From Elusimicrobiota bacterium (lineage in GTDB: Bacteria > Elusimicrobiota > Elusimicrobia > F11), in NCBI GenBank assembly GCA_022072025.1, contig JAJVIP010000007.1, forward strand, positions 149,271 through 213,270: a stretch of DNA of 64,000 bases, read 5' to 3'. Position numbers and translations under genes: made by a program. The notes under the pieces are model-generated. The model worked only from the letters and a program-made list of their open reading frames with translations, had not been told where the DNA came from and did not search any database. Positions 1-8,626 of the stretch are shown here, piece by piece (the stretch's first letter is position 1; each line of letters opens with the position of its first letter).

Positions 1-382
1 ACCAAGCGTCCCGAGGGGCTGTGCGCATTCCCTTTCCAATCCGGTCGATAAACCTCAATACAAGCACATGCCATGGAAATAGCGCCAAACCAATCAGCGG
101 TCGAAAAAGATTCGCAATGCTATACCCCATCACGACAAAGCGAGTCCGTTTCTTGAGGCGGTCAGATAACCACCCAAAATAAAACTTGGCGACCGAGGCA
201 GTTGAATCGGCCACACCCTCGACCAATCCAATAAACGCCGCGGAGGCGCCCAGCTGTTGCGCCAAAAAAAGCGGCAGCAAGGGGTAAATCATCTCGCTGG
301 CCGCGTCGGTGAAAAAACTGACCACCCCAAGAAAGAAGGCGGATTTTGGAATTCCAAAACGGGACAAGCGGTTGGTCAACAT
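1..382 (-). CDS. MFS transporter, N-terminal part (runs off the window)
   Basis: The first 127 codons of a major facilitator transporter are visible; the 3' end lies outside the window. Reading starts at ATG 382. The other upstream in-register-looking ATG at 390 meets a stop after four codons. The protein begins MLTNRLSRFGIPKSAFFLGV, followed by a helix containing FFTDAASEMIYPLLPLFL, the typical TM1 of drug and metabolite MFS proteins. The loop between TM2 and TM3 reads GWLSDRLKKRTRFV, matching the MFS signature loop G-x-L-S-D-R-x-x-(R/K)-(R/K). A later segment, RFIDRIGKGMRTAPRDAW, is common in the MFS group annotated as YfcJ/tetracycline-efflux-like. Substrate cannot be told. It is divergent from the beta-CASP gene, with a repeat-containing spacer between them. 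Confidence 0.85.
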   Translation of the reverse strand, partial: MLTNRLSRFGIPKSAFFLGVVSFFTDAASEMIYPLLPLFLAQQLGASAAFIGLVEGVADSTASVAKFYFGWLSDRLKKRTRFVVMGYSIANLFRPLIGLALFPWHVLVLRFIDRIGKGMRTAPRDAW

Positions 383-489
383 TCGGGCATTATAGAGAAA
401 TCTTATTTTGAAACCTTTGATATGAGAGAATCGCTCTATGAAATGGAATCGTGGGATCTTTTTTTTATACGAAGAAATGTCTGAAGGCC

Positions 490-600
490 GCCGTCGCCCC
501 GGCCCAGCTTTTAAGAGGAGTGATGGTTGGCAAGTGTATAAGCCGGGGCCCAGTCGTTCCGACAGAAGGGGTGATGGGATCCCCTCCTTGTTGGGTGGCG
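490..600. repeat. Dispersed palindromic repeat, copy A
   Basis: Intergenic element with arms CCCCGGC (497-503) and GCCGGGG (542-548), plus a small hairpin AGGGG/CCCCT (567-585). Read on the minus strand, it has the same order of blocks as the element at 61645-61737: GGATCC, a TGTCGGAA/TGACGGAA-like block, CTGGGCCCCGGC, then CCGGGGCGACGGC. It is therefore a second, inverted copy of one dispersed family. Nothing coding is seen in 383-613. Confidence 0.6.
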
Positions 601-613
601 GCAAAACCGCGCT

Positions 614-2017
614 ATGAATATCTCCTTACGCTTTTCGGGTGGGGCTGATGAAGTCACTGGTTCTCGGCATTTGTTGAGCTATGGGTCCGCGCAATTTCTG
701 CTTGATTGCGGCCTCTTTCAAGGCCACCGACACGAGGCCATTGAAAAGAACAGATCATTCACCTTCTCTGTCTCCGAGTTAAACGCGGTGCTTCTCTCTC
801 ATGCCCACATCGATCATTCAGGCGGCCTTCCTTTTTTGGTGAAACAGGGCTACAAGAACCCCATACATTGCACGCGACCCACGGTGGATTTGTGCCGGAT
901 CATGCTGATGGATTCCGCTTTTCTACAAGAAGAAGACGCCAAGTTTTTCAACAAGATCCATCAATCCGATGGTCAAACAATTGAGGCGCTCTACACGCGT
1001 GAAGACGCCGAAAACGCCATTCGCCGGTTTGTGCCACATGAATATGGAGAGTTTTTCCAACTGGGAGAGGGCCTTCGGGCCTGTTTTATTAACGCAGGCC
1101 ATGTGCTGGGTTCGGCCATGATTCAGATTGAAATGGACACGCCCAAAGGAAAAAGGCGTCTCCTTTTCACGGGAGATTTGGGACGCAGAAAATCAATCCT
1201 TATGGAGCCACCCTCCATACCCAATCCAGTCGATTATTTGCTCATTGAAAGCACTTATGGGAATCGGGTACATGAGTCCATCCGAGAAGCGGAAAAAATA
1301 CTCGCAGAAATCATTCAACAAGCAACTCAAGAAAAGGGCCGCATTCTGATACCAAGCTTCGCGCTTGAACGAACACAAGAGATCGTTTTTATTTTAGAGA
1401 AACTGCGCCGGGAAAAACGGATTCCACCTATTCATATTTATGTGGACAGCCCCATGGCGGTCAACATCACTGAAATTTTTAACCGTTATCTGGATTGCGC
1501 CTGTCTTTCTCCGGAATTCAAAACCTATGTTGATAAGAGAGGCGACCCTTTTGGGCTGGACACCGTCCGCTATATCCGCCTGGTCGAAGAGTCAAAAGCC
1601 CTGAATGATTTGCCGGGACAAAAAATCATCATTGCGGGCTCGGGTATGTGCGAAGGAGGACGGATTCTTCACCATTTACGCAACAACATCGGAAAAGACA
1701 GCACCACCGTTATTTTGGTGGGCTTCCAAGCCTCCGGCACGTTGGGACGGCGTTTGGCCGAAGGGGCCAAGAAAGTCAAAATATTTGGATTGGAACATGA
1801 AGTTCGCGCGCGCGTGCGCCAACTTCAGAACTTTTCATCTCACGCCGACAAAGACGATTTACAGTGGTTCATCCGCAGTTTGGACCCTCGTCCCAAAAGA
1901 ATCTTTCTCGTCCATGGCGATGAGAAAGAACGCCAAGCGCTGAGCGAACAGTTGGCGCTTCTGGGCATCGACCGCGTCGAAAGGCCCCGCTTCGGAGATG
2001 AATTCCAACTGACCTGA
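614..2017 (+). CDS. Beta-CASP metallo-beta-lactamase ribonuclease (CPSF/YSH1 type)
   Basis: A 467-aa protein of the MBL-fold RNA-processing nuclease family (CPSF73/Ysh1-like, COG1236). Visible metal-binding motifs are HAHIDHSG near residue 61 (motif II), a His in INAGHVLGSA near 155 (motif III) and an Asp in FTGDLGRR (motif IV). The beta-CASP insert follows, with ESTYGNR, SGMCEGGR, SSHADKDD (motif C His) and a terminal VHGDEKER. Length is normal for bacterial members. Such enzymes cut single-stranded RNA in the cytoplasm and may act in RNA decay; the exact substrate here is unknown. ATG 614 starts directly at the conserved first strand (ISLRFSGGADEVTGS), so it is likely correct, although no clear Shine-Dalgarno precedes it. 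The gene appears monocistronic. Confidence 0.93.
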   Translation: MNISLRFSGGADEVTGSRHLLSYGSAQFLLDCGLFQGHRHEAIEKNRSFTFSVSELNAVLLSHAHIDHSGGLPFLVKQGYKNPIHCTRPTVDLCRIMLMDSAFLQEEDAKFFNKIHQSDGQTIEALYTREDAENAIRRFVPHEYGEFFQLGEGLRACFINAGHVLGSAMIQIEMDTPKGKRRLLFTGDLGRRKSILMEPPSIPNPVDYLLIESTYGNRVHESIREAEKILAEIIQQATQEKGRILIPSFALERTQEIVFILEKLRREKRIPPIHIYVDSPMAVNITEIFNRYLDCACLSPEFKTYVDKRGDPFGLDTVRYIRLVEESKALNDLPGQKIIIAGSGMCEGGRILHHLRNNIGKDSTTVILVGFQASGTLGRRLAEGAKKVKIFGLEHEVRARVRQLQNFSSHADKDDLQWFIRSLDPRPKRIFLVHGDEKERQALSEQLALLGIDRVERPRFGDEFQLT

Positions 2018-2078
2018 CGTTGTTGTGAGCTCTCGAAAAGGCCTGCTGATAATTTGCCGGAAAACTTCAGTTACCAAT

Positions 2079-2130
2079 GTCGTCATCCTCGCGAAAGATG
2101 GGATCCAGTCTTCCAACTTGTTGGGATGAA
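2079..2130. repeat. Short copy of a GTCATCC...GGGATCCAG dispersed repeat, copy B
   Basis: The spacer 2018-2243 is non-coding. It contains GTCATCC, about 13 bases, then GGGATCCAG, and ends near GTTGGGATGAAGG. The same GTCATCC/GGGATCCAG block opens the longer element at 61645. The spacer also holds a perfect 7-bp inverted repeat, GGTTCTA/TAGAACC (2206-2234), just past the ABC ATPase stop; it has no U-tract on the minus strand, so it is at best a weak terminator. Confidence 0.45.
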
Positions 2131-2243
2131 GGATTATGATCTAGATTTCCGTTTTCATACCGTTGAATATTGATCTTGGTCGGTGTGAAAATCCAGGTTG
2201 ATAATGGTTCTATTTTTCGGAGAATATTAGAACCGTATCTCTT

Positions 2244-2906
2244 TCACACAATGCGGCCGTCTTGCATTTCCCAAATACGGTCGGCCACTTTCTCCGCCAA
2301 ACGGTGTTCATGCGTCACAATCAACAGGGTCATTCCACTGGCGGACAATTCTTTCATCACATCCAGGACTTCCTGTCGCATGTTGGGATCCAAGGCGCTG
2401 GTGGGTTCGTCGAACAAAAGCACACGTGGCTTCTGTGCCAAAGCCCGGGCAATGGCCACCCGTTGCTGTTGGCCCCCCGAAAGTTGAGAAGGATAGGAAC
2501 CCGCGCGATCCCGCAAGCCCACGCGCTCCAGCAATTTCAGGGCATCGAGTTCCGCCTCTTGCGTGGAAGCGCCCCCAATCACGCGAGGCGCCAGCGCTAT
2601 ATTTTCCAGCGCGGTCAAATGAGGGAACAAATTGAATTGTTGAAAGACCATGCCCACGGTGGCACGCAACCGTCGCAATTCTTGTTTATGCCCATGCGAC
2701 AGGCCGGGAACCAAGTGAAAACCCGCGATATGGATGCTGCCTTCATCAAAGGCCTCCAAATAATTCAAACAGCGCAGAAGCGTACTTTTACCAACGCCTG
2801 AAGGCCCCGTGATCGCGATGGTTTCCCCTTTTTTTACGAAAGCGTCAATTTGATTAAGAACGAGGCGGGGGCCGTGCCGCTTACACAGTCCGCGGATGGT
2901 GATCAA
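2244..2906 (-). CDS. Polar amino-acid ABC transporter, ATP-binding protein
   Basis: 220-aa ATPase of the GlnQ/HisP type that energises uptake of polar amino acids at the inner face of the membrane. Walker A is GPSGVGKST (about residues 34-42), the Q-loop lies in VFQQFNLFPHLT, the ABC signature is LSGGQQQR, Walker B is VLLFDEPTSALDP, and the switch His is in IVTHEH. The start is TTG at 2906. It is preceded by GGAGAGGAGG at good spacing, and no better ATG exists before the conserved first strand. It overlaps the upstream binding protein-permease gene by 26 bases, which implies translational coupling. Substrate is inferred only to class level (glutamine, arginine or similar). Confidence 0.93.
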   Translation of the reverse strand: MITIRGLCKRHGPRLVLNQIDAFVKKGETIAITGPSGVGKSTLLRCLNYLEAFDEGSIHIAGFHLVPGLSHGHKQELRRLRATVGMVFQQFNLFPHLTALENIALAPRVIGGASTQEAELDALKLLERVGLRDRAGSYPSQLSGGQQQRVAIARALAQKPRVLLFDEPTSALDPNMRQEVLDVMKELSASGMTLLIVTHEHRLAEKVADRIWEMQDGRIV

Positions 2907-4347
2907 GCTGCAACCTCCTCTCCAAAATCCTCGCCAAACGCGCCAAAGGAAAACTGAGCGAAAAATAAAAACCGGCGCATAAAAGTCCCGGTATAAACCA
3001 ACTGCGCATATCGACCGCCGCGATGGTCATCCGTTTGGTCAGTTCCACAACAGCGATGACGCCCACCAAAGAAGAATCTTTAAGGAGCGCAATAAAGTCA
3101 TTGGTCATCGGAGGCAACGCCACGCGAAAGGCCTGCGGGAAAAGAACATACCTCAAGGTTTGAAGAGTCCCGAACCCAAGGGATTGGGCTGCCTCTGTTT
3201 GGCCTCTGGACAAGGATAAAAACGCACCCCGATATATTTCAGCCTCATAGGCCGCATAGTTAAGACCCAAACCCAACACCGCTGCTTGGATGGCGCTCAA
3301 CTTAATATAAGGGGCAATGCCGAAATAGAGAATGTACAACTGCAGAAGAACGGGGGTCCCGCGAAAAATTTCAACATAGGTGGCCGCGAAAAATTTAAAA
3401 GGTTGACGGCCATAAATTCGAGTCGAGGCCAGAACAAAACCCAACGGCACGGCGAGAAGAAATGAACACACCGACAATTGAAGAGTTACCAACGTTCCCT
3501 TCACAAACAAAAAGAATTGCTCGAAGGAGAATTGCCTTTTCCGGTCCACCCTTCCCAAAGTCGGAATCGATTCGGTTTGCCGATGATCCCACAAATTCCA
3601 TTTTCGGAGGATCCGTTCAAGAGTTCCATCGCTTCGCATTCCTAACAAAGCGGCATCGATTGTACCTTTGAGATCACTATCCCCTTTCCTCATTAAGATG
3701 ACATATACCCCTCTCGCCACTTCTTGAGGAAGACAATCCACCCCCGGCAAAGGACAACCATAACGGTCTGCGATGATGTTATCCAACAAGACCGCGTCGA
3801 TTTTTCCATTCACCAAATCCAAATAGGGTTCCTGCACCCCTTCGTAAATCCCCCCATAGGAGGAGGGGTCGAATCCATTTTTATAGAGGAGGTCATAGGC
3901 ATAGGTTTGATTTAAGGTGGCCACCTTGCGGCCCTTTAGATCCTGGAGAGACCGAGCAGAATCCCCCTTTCTAACGGCCAAGGTTTCCGAATAAACATAA
4001 TAAGGATCGGAGAGAAGGGCTCGCTCCATTCGTTCCGTGGTGGCCTCAAGGCCATTTAAGGCAATGTCAAAATCGCCCCGTTCGAGCGCCGGAACCAAAC
4101 TGGACCAAGCATTGTGTTTAAAACTTGATCGAACCCCCATTCGGCGGGCCAATTCCTCCGCTATTTCCACCTCAAATCCAATAATTTGTTTTGGATTATT
4201 TGGATCCTCAAACACATAGGGCTCTCCGCCCTGCAAGTCCCCCCCCCAAATCAAGGTTCCTTTCTTTTGGATGGTGGTGAGCGTAGATGCCGACAGATAA
4301 GGAGAAAAACAGAAAAAGAAGAGAAAAAAAATAATAATACTATTCAC
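2881..4347 (-). CDS. Amino-acid ABC transporter, fused substrate-binding protein and permease
   Basis: 488-aa fusion. Residues 1-20 form a signal peptide. Residues about 25-255 are a family-3 solute-binding domain (PYVFEDPNN, IIGFEVEIAEELARRMG, then GDFDIALNGLEATTERM). Residues about 275-480 are a HisM/GlnP-type inner-membrane permease with the conserved EIFRGTPVLLQL block and an EAA-like loop, AAQSLGFGTLQTLRYVLFPQ. The binding domain is thus tethered to the channel rather than free in the periplasm, an arrangement known for some GlnP-type systems in other bacteria. The start is GTG 4347, with GGAGAG eight bases upstream. The matching ATPase follows and overlaps its 3' end. The GT-C-like gene lies only 13 bases upstream. 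Confidence 0.92.
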   Translation of the reverse strand: MNSIIIFFLFFFCFSPYLSASTLTTIQKKGTLIWGGDLQGGEPYVFEDPNNPKQIIGFEVEIAEELARRMGVRSSFKHNAWSSLVPALERGDFDIALNGLEATTERMERALLSDPYYVYSETLAVRKGDSARSLQDLKGRKVATLNQTYAYDLLYKNGFDPSSYGGIYEGVQEPYLDLVNGKIDAVLLDNIIADRYGCPLPGVDCLPQEVARGVYVILMRKGDSDLKGTIDAALLGMRSDGTLERILRKWNLWDHRQTESIPTLGRVDRKRQFSFEQFFLFVKGTLVTLQLSVCSFLLAVPLGFVLASTRIYGRQPFKFFAATYVEIFRGTPVLLQLYILYFGIAPYIKLSAIQAAVLGLGLNYAAYEAEIYRGAFLSLSRGQTEAAQSLGFGTLQTLRYVLFPQAFRVALPPMTNDFIALLKDSSLVGVIAVVELTKRMTIAAVDMRSWFIPGLLCAGFYFSLSFPLARLARILERRLQLDHHPRTV

Positions 4348-4360
4348 TTTAAACTCTCCA

Positions 4361-6103
4361 CTAAGATTCCACGTGGCGATAAGGAACTCGAACTCTTAAT
4401 GCCTTGACATTAAGTATCAGCATCCACCAACCAATTAAATATAGACCCAATACAACTTTAAAATAGAAAGGTTGATAAACGATTCTTAATTTCCCGGAAC
4501 TTTGAAATGTTTCAATTGTGAGTAATTGGAAATTGTTGGGGATGATCTTTGCATTCCCTTCCTTTATTTTCCATCCCAATAATTGGTTCGTATTAAACTG
4601 AATAATGGCTGGAGCATTCGATTCAAACTCGACTTCGATTTCTCCTGGAATAAAAGATACGAGCTTTACGTCTCCCTTACCATAAACAAAATATACTTCA
4701 CCCTGATAAGCCGGGTTATTGGATGGTATAACCCATGAGGGCGCACAGGCAGGCAATCTGGGGCTTATTGAATTTTTCTCAAGGTAATAGTGACGAGGCA
4801 AATTGGCTTTGTGCACAGTTTCGTATATCGATTTATTAGAGATTAGTTGGTTCGAATCATTAGGCCGCCCTAAATCTTTAATCCCTTTCCAAAACGGATA
4901 ATTATGAACAAACAATGATTCTGCCAATAACCATAAACCTACTACCTTCCAACTGATTGGGTTTTTCCACTCTGAAAGTATGCGGCAAACGAGAATAATT
5001 ACGATCAAATAAAAGAGAATAAAAAACCGACTTGGGACGCGAAAATTCTTCACATAGGGCAATTGTTCAATGATCCAATATGGATTGAGTGGATAAAACC
5101 ATCCTGCCCCTATCCAAAGAAAAAGAGTCGCTAAAAGCAAAAAAGGGTAATTCTTTATAAGAAACTCGCGTCGAAATAGATTTATGGCCAGCAGTAATAC
5201 TACGACCACTCCCAGGTATAAGCCATATTCATGATAACCCCAATGGTCCCCTTTTGTGGGAAATCGGCTTAACAAATGACCAAATGGATTGAGGAAGATA
5301 TGACTCAAAACATCCAGAGGCAATGACACTGATTTGATGTAAGGAGTTCGACCACGTAAAAATAATATAGATGGAATAATTTTCGTGGCTGAGAGCCCCA
5401 GAAACATGCCCAAGAGAAGCGCGATCTGAACTGGCGAGATATTAAGAGGACGAATAAGATTTTTCGGTCGGATAAAAACAGCGCACCCCACAAGTATAAG
5501 CGCATAAAAAAAAGCGTAATTCCCGCCATTGATTAAAAAAAATGCCATCAACAAGAAAAATAAGAACAACATTTTTTTGTTTCGAAACCGTAACGAAGAA
5601 TAAAAAGCTAGCGGGAGTAGTTGAATTAATCCAAAGGGAATGTGCCCTTCTGCAAAATGAAGTGCAAACCAGCTGGAGTTAACGAAAAGCATAGAGCCCA
5701 ATGCAGATAATAACCAGCGAACTCGGAATAATCGAAGTAGGGAATACATTCCCAAACTTCCCAAAAACGCCAAAAAAATAAGTGAAAGTAAATTGGCCCA
5801 AGCAGGAGGGAAAAAAACATCAAGCAGAATAATAGGGGAAAATATCCGGTTTTGTGGGTTGAATAAAATATCCAAGCCCCCACATAGCCATGGATCGTGT
5901 AAAGGAAATTTGTGGTAGGTGAGGACGCTTGATCTTATCAACAAACTCAGTGAATTAAATTCGTCCCAATCTCTTCCTATAGTTATAGAGGAAAATGAAA
6001 AAAGAGGAGTGATAAATGTGGCGATTGCATTAAAAAAAAGAACAAGACATAGGCCGTATTTGTGTCTGAGATTAGATCTTGATAATCGATATTGTGTGAT
6101 CAA
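4361..6103 (-). CDS. YfhO/GT-C-like polytopic membrane protein, function unknown
   Basis: 580-aa protein with about a dozen hydrophobic segments and a soluble C-terminal stretch before a final helix. The first loop, RDWDEFNSLS, followed by HKFPLHDPWLCGG and NPQNRIFSP, resembles the GT-C glycosyltransferase/YfhO group, where an acidic first external loop is functional. Near the end, an antiparallel beta module (GEIEVEFESNAPAIIQFNT, LLGWKIKEGN) resembles the YfhO tail. A role in transferring sugars from a lipid carrier to cell-surface glycans or proteins is plausible but not shown. The coding sequence is visibly more A+T-rich than its neighbours and uses many TTT/AAA codons, which may mean recent acquisition. 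No glycosyl-donor synthesis genes lie nearby. Confidence 0.7.
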   Translation of the reverse strand: MITQYRLSRSNLRHKYGLCLVLFFNAIATFITPLFSFSSITIGRDWDEFNSLSLLIRSSVLTYHKFPLHDPWLCGGLDILFNPQNRIFSPIILLDVFFPPAWANLLSLIFLAFLGSLGMYSLLRLFRVRWLLSALGSMLFVNSSWFALHFAEGHIPFGLIQLLPLAFYSSLRFRNKKMLFLFFLLMAFFLINGGNYAFFYALILVGCAVFIRPKNLIRPLNISPVQIALLLGMFLGLSATKIIPSILFLRGRTPYIKSVSLPLDVLSHIFLNPFGHLLSRFPTKGDHWGYHEYGLYLGVVVVLLLAINLFRREFLIKNYPFLLLATLFLWIGAGWFYPLNPYWIIEQLPYVKNFRVPSRFFILFYLIVIILVCRILSEWKNPISWKVVGLWLLAESLFVHNYPFWKGIKDLGRPNDSNQLISNKSIYETVHKANLPRHYYLEKNSISPRLPACAPSWVIPSNNPAYQGEVYFVYGKGDVKLVSFIPGEIEVEFESNAPAIIQFNTNQLLGWKIKEGNAKIIPNNFQLLTIETFQSSGKLRIVYQPFYFKVVLGLYLIGWWMLILNVKALRVRVPYRHVES

Positions 6104-6145
6104 TCGTCTCTCCAGAATTGGACATAAAGTGTCTGCTAATATCTA

Positions 6146-6181
6146 AGTTGACAGGGATACTCAATCAGCCTACTGTCAACT
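6146..6181. promoter_or_regulatory. 9-bp perfect inverted repeat in intergenic spacer
   Basis: AGTTGACAG (6146-6154) and CTGTCAACT (6173-6181) form a perfect stem with an 18-base loop, between the HEAT-repeat gene and the GT-C-like gene. On the minus transcript it is not followed by a U-run. It could be a weak terminator for the glcDE-glcF-HEAT unit or a protein-binding dyad. Confidence 0.4.
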
Positions 6182-6201
6182 CAATAACTGCTAGGACAGG
6201 T

Positions 6202-7284
6202 TCATTTCATGCCTTGCAAGGCTTTTTCCGCGATGGGCGCAAACCCCTCCAGATTGGACTTTTGAGCGCGAGCCACGGCGGCTTTAATCAAAGGATACGC
6301 TCGTTTTTTTATCCGCTCGGTCTTATCAATTCCCATTCGGGTGAGGCCCGCCAACGCCCTTGCTGAGACATGGACATCAGAGTCTGGAAGCGCATCGACC
6401 AACATTTCCATGGCCCCCAAATTGGGCGGGTTCATCTCTGAAATCAAATAGGCGGCGCGGTAACGAATCACGGGGTCTTTCTGTTTGAGGTCGAATTTCA
6501 AATCCACCAAAGTTCGTCGACGGGGATCCAACTTTTCAAGAAGACTCACCAGCCGGGCTCTCGAAGAATATGGATCGATGTAACTTTCTTTTGATTTTAA
6601 AAGGTCAACCCCCAAGCGCGGCGCGGCGCTTTTGTTTAAGAGGCCCAACTCAAACAAAGCCTCGGCAGATTCCAAACGAAAGTCTATGTCTTGAGAATCG
6701 AACAACGTGAGAAGAACGGGCGTGGCCTCCTTGGCGGATTTTCCCATGAGCTTCAACGTCCGCACCGCCGCTAATTTGCCCTGAGGCGGATTCTCATTGA
6801 TGAAAGCAACGAGAGCGGGCACCGCTTTACCCTCCAGTTTGCTTAAAACTTTGGCGGCGGCTTCAACAGCGGGGCCCTCTCCTTTTCTAAATACATCAAT
6901 AAGGTTGGGAATCGGGGTTTCACCAAACCGGTAGAGGACCGCCAAGGCTTCTTCTCGTACTTTGGGGTCCGCATCGGTCATGGATCGAATGGCGAAAGTG
7001 ATCACGTCCCCATTGGCTTCACCCAGTTGACGTAAACCGTACAGAGCGTAACGCCTCACCACCGGATTCGTATCGTTTTGGTATTGGGTTAAAGCTTGCA
7101 CAGTTTCTGATTTAAGTTTGGGAGAAAGTTTGGGAAGTTTTGAGAGGGCCATGGTCCGCTCATCATCATTGATCGAAACCAACAGGGGAGCCAAGGGCCG
7201 CGAAGACAAATAAGTGTACACTCCTCCTACCACGACCAAGATGATCAACAAACCCCCTCTAACCAGCCATTTCCTATTCGACAT
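6202..7284 (-). CDS. Membrane-anchored HEAT-repeat protein
   Basis: 360-aa protein. Residues 7-27 form a single N-terminal hydrophobic segment (a lipid-facing anchor or uncleaved signal). The rest is alpha-helical HEAT/PBS-lyase-type repeats of about 30-37 residues, with recurring motifs such as NPVVRRYALYGLRQLG, DPKVREEALAVLYRFG, DIDFRLESAEALFELG and DPVIRYRAAYLISEM. Such repeats form a protein-binding solenoid; facing is probably periplasmic. The ATG at 7284 has AAGGAGG eight bases upstream. It lies two bases after the glcF stop, so it is almost certainly co-transcribed with the glycolate-oxidase-type genes. No catalytic motif is visible, so its role is unknown. Confidence 0.85.
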   Translation of the reverse strand: MSNRKWLVRGGLLIILVVVGGVYTYLSSRPLAPLLVSINDDERTMALSKLPKLSPKLKSETVQALTQYQNDTNPVVRRYALYGLRQLGEANGDVITFAIRSMTDADPKVREEALAVLYRFGETPIPNLIDVFRKGEGPAVEAAAKVLSKLEGKAVPALVAFINENPPQGKLAAVRTLKLMGKSAKEATPVLLTLFDSQDIDFRLESAEALFELGLLNKSAAPRLGVDLLKSKESYIDPYSSRARLVSLLEKLDPRRRTLVDLKFDLKQKDPVIRYRAAYLISEMNPPNLGAMEMLVDALPDSDVHVSARALAGLTRMGIDKTERIKKRAYPLIKAAVARAQKSNLEGFAPIAEKALQGMK

Positions 7285-7286
7285 CT

Positions 7287-8621
7287 TTACATCCTCCTTT
7301 TTTCTAAAACTCTGGTCAGAAACTCAGTTATATGGAGCGCCTCAATGGAGCTCCCTTGTTTTCTTAAACCCGACGACAACTGAATCAAACAAGACACACT
7401 GGAGGTAACCACAATTTTGCAACCGGACTCAACAATGTTTTTTATTTTCTCATCTAAAATCGACCGAGACAATTTTGGATGGGTCACACTAAAACTTCCG
7501 CCACCGCCGCAGCATTGATCAGAATCATGAATGGGAACAATCATAAGCCTCGGTATGGCCGAGAGGAGATCCCGTGGGGGTTGAGTTGATTTCAAACCAT
7601 ATTGAGCTTTACAAGGATCATGGTAGGCCACGGGGCCGCCAGTCCAACCGGCCAGTTTCAAATGATTCGTGAGGCCTTTCTCAATGAAAAATGAGGACAA
7701 CCCGCGCACCCGTTGAGAAATGTCCTGCGCGCGCTTGAGCCATTCCAGATCATTTTGAAAAAGCGTGGGCCACTCTTTGAGTTGAGCGGCACAGGAGGTG
7801 TCATCAACCACGATGGATTCATAATGCCCTTTTTCAAATCGACCAACGTTTTCCTTGGCCATATGAAGCGCCTGAGACGTGAAGCCAGAACTCGAAGCTG
7901 GAAGTCCGCAACACAAAGCCTCAGGGATGACCACATCCACTTTAAGCAAATCGAATAATTTCAAAGTGGCCAAACCTATGTCAGGCAATAAATACTGACT
8001 TCCACAAACAGGCATATAGGCCACCCTGGTTCGCTGAAAAGGAGGCAAGGAGGGGGACTGCCGAGTGGGATCTCCTTTTGGAACGAACCGCTTATTGGCG
8101 GAAGAATACTCCAGCAAAAATTTAAGTGACACATGATCCATCAACGCATCAGCGGCTTCTGCGGAGGGAAAATACCGACCCAAAAGACCCGATTTTCTCA
8201 ATAAAAAGGGAAGGCCCAACTTTTTCAAGAAAAAGAAAAACTTAAGAACCCATTTAAGTCGCTGTGGGAAACAAAGGATTTTTTCAATGAAAAATTTTAT
8301 TCCCCAAGGTGCGCCACCCTCTTTGTTGAGATAATGACGGGCCGTCATCATCAATTGGGCGGTGGGGACTTCCGAAAAACAAACCGAGGTGCATTCCCCA
8401 CACAACAGACAGGTATCAATGCTTGATTTTGCGGCAGCGGAATTTTGTACTTTTCCCTCCAGCAAAGCTCGAAACAGTTGGTTTCGGCCTCGGGGACTCA
8501 AGGCTTCGTTACCTGTGGTTTTGTAGGTCGGGCAATAAGACGTGCAAAAACCGCAACGGTTGCATGCCGCCGCTAACTCTTCATACTTTTTGAGGATCGA
8601 TACCGACTCTTTTGTCTCCAT
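7287..8621 (-). CDS. glcF: Glycolate/lactate oxidase-type iron-sulfur subunit
   Basis: 444-aa protein. Two [4Fe-4S] ferredoxin-type motifs are present: CNRCGFCTSYCPTY near residue 20 and CLLCGECTSVC near residue 71. Two CCG (DUF3483/heterodisulfide reductase-type) blocks follow: MPVCGSQY with ALCCGLPASS, and YHDPCKAQYG with QCCGGGGSF. This is the standard GlcF/LldE-like layout, passing electrons from a flavin dehydrogenase to quinone at the cytoplasmic membrane. It begins five bases after the GlcDE fusion, so the two products likely form one enzyme. The substrate (glycolate, D-lactate or another 2-hydroxy acid) cannot be fixed from sequence. Confidence 0.9.
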   Translation of the reverse strand: METKESVSILKKYEELAAACNRCGFCTSYCPTYKTTGNEALSPRGRNQLFRALLEGKVQNSAAAKSSIDTCLLCGECTSVCFSEVPTAQLMMTARHYLNKEGGAPWGIKFFIEKILCFPQRLKWVLKFFFFLKKLGLPFLLRKSGLLGRYFPSAEAADALMDHVSLKFLLEYSSANKRFVPKGDPTRQSPSLPPFQRTRVAYMPVCGSQYLLPDIGLATLKLFDLLKVDVVIPEALCCGLPASSSGFTSQALHMAKENVGRFEKGHYESIVVDDTSCAAQLKEWPTLFQNDLEWLKRAQDISQRVRGLSSFFIEKGLTNHLKLAGWTGGPVAYHDPCKAQYGLKSTQPPRDLLSAIPRLMIVPIHDSDQCCGGGGSFSVTHPKLSRSILDEKIKNIVESGCKIVVTSSVSCLIQLSSGLRKQGSSIEALHITEFLTRVLEKRRM

Positions 8622-8626
8622 GTCCT

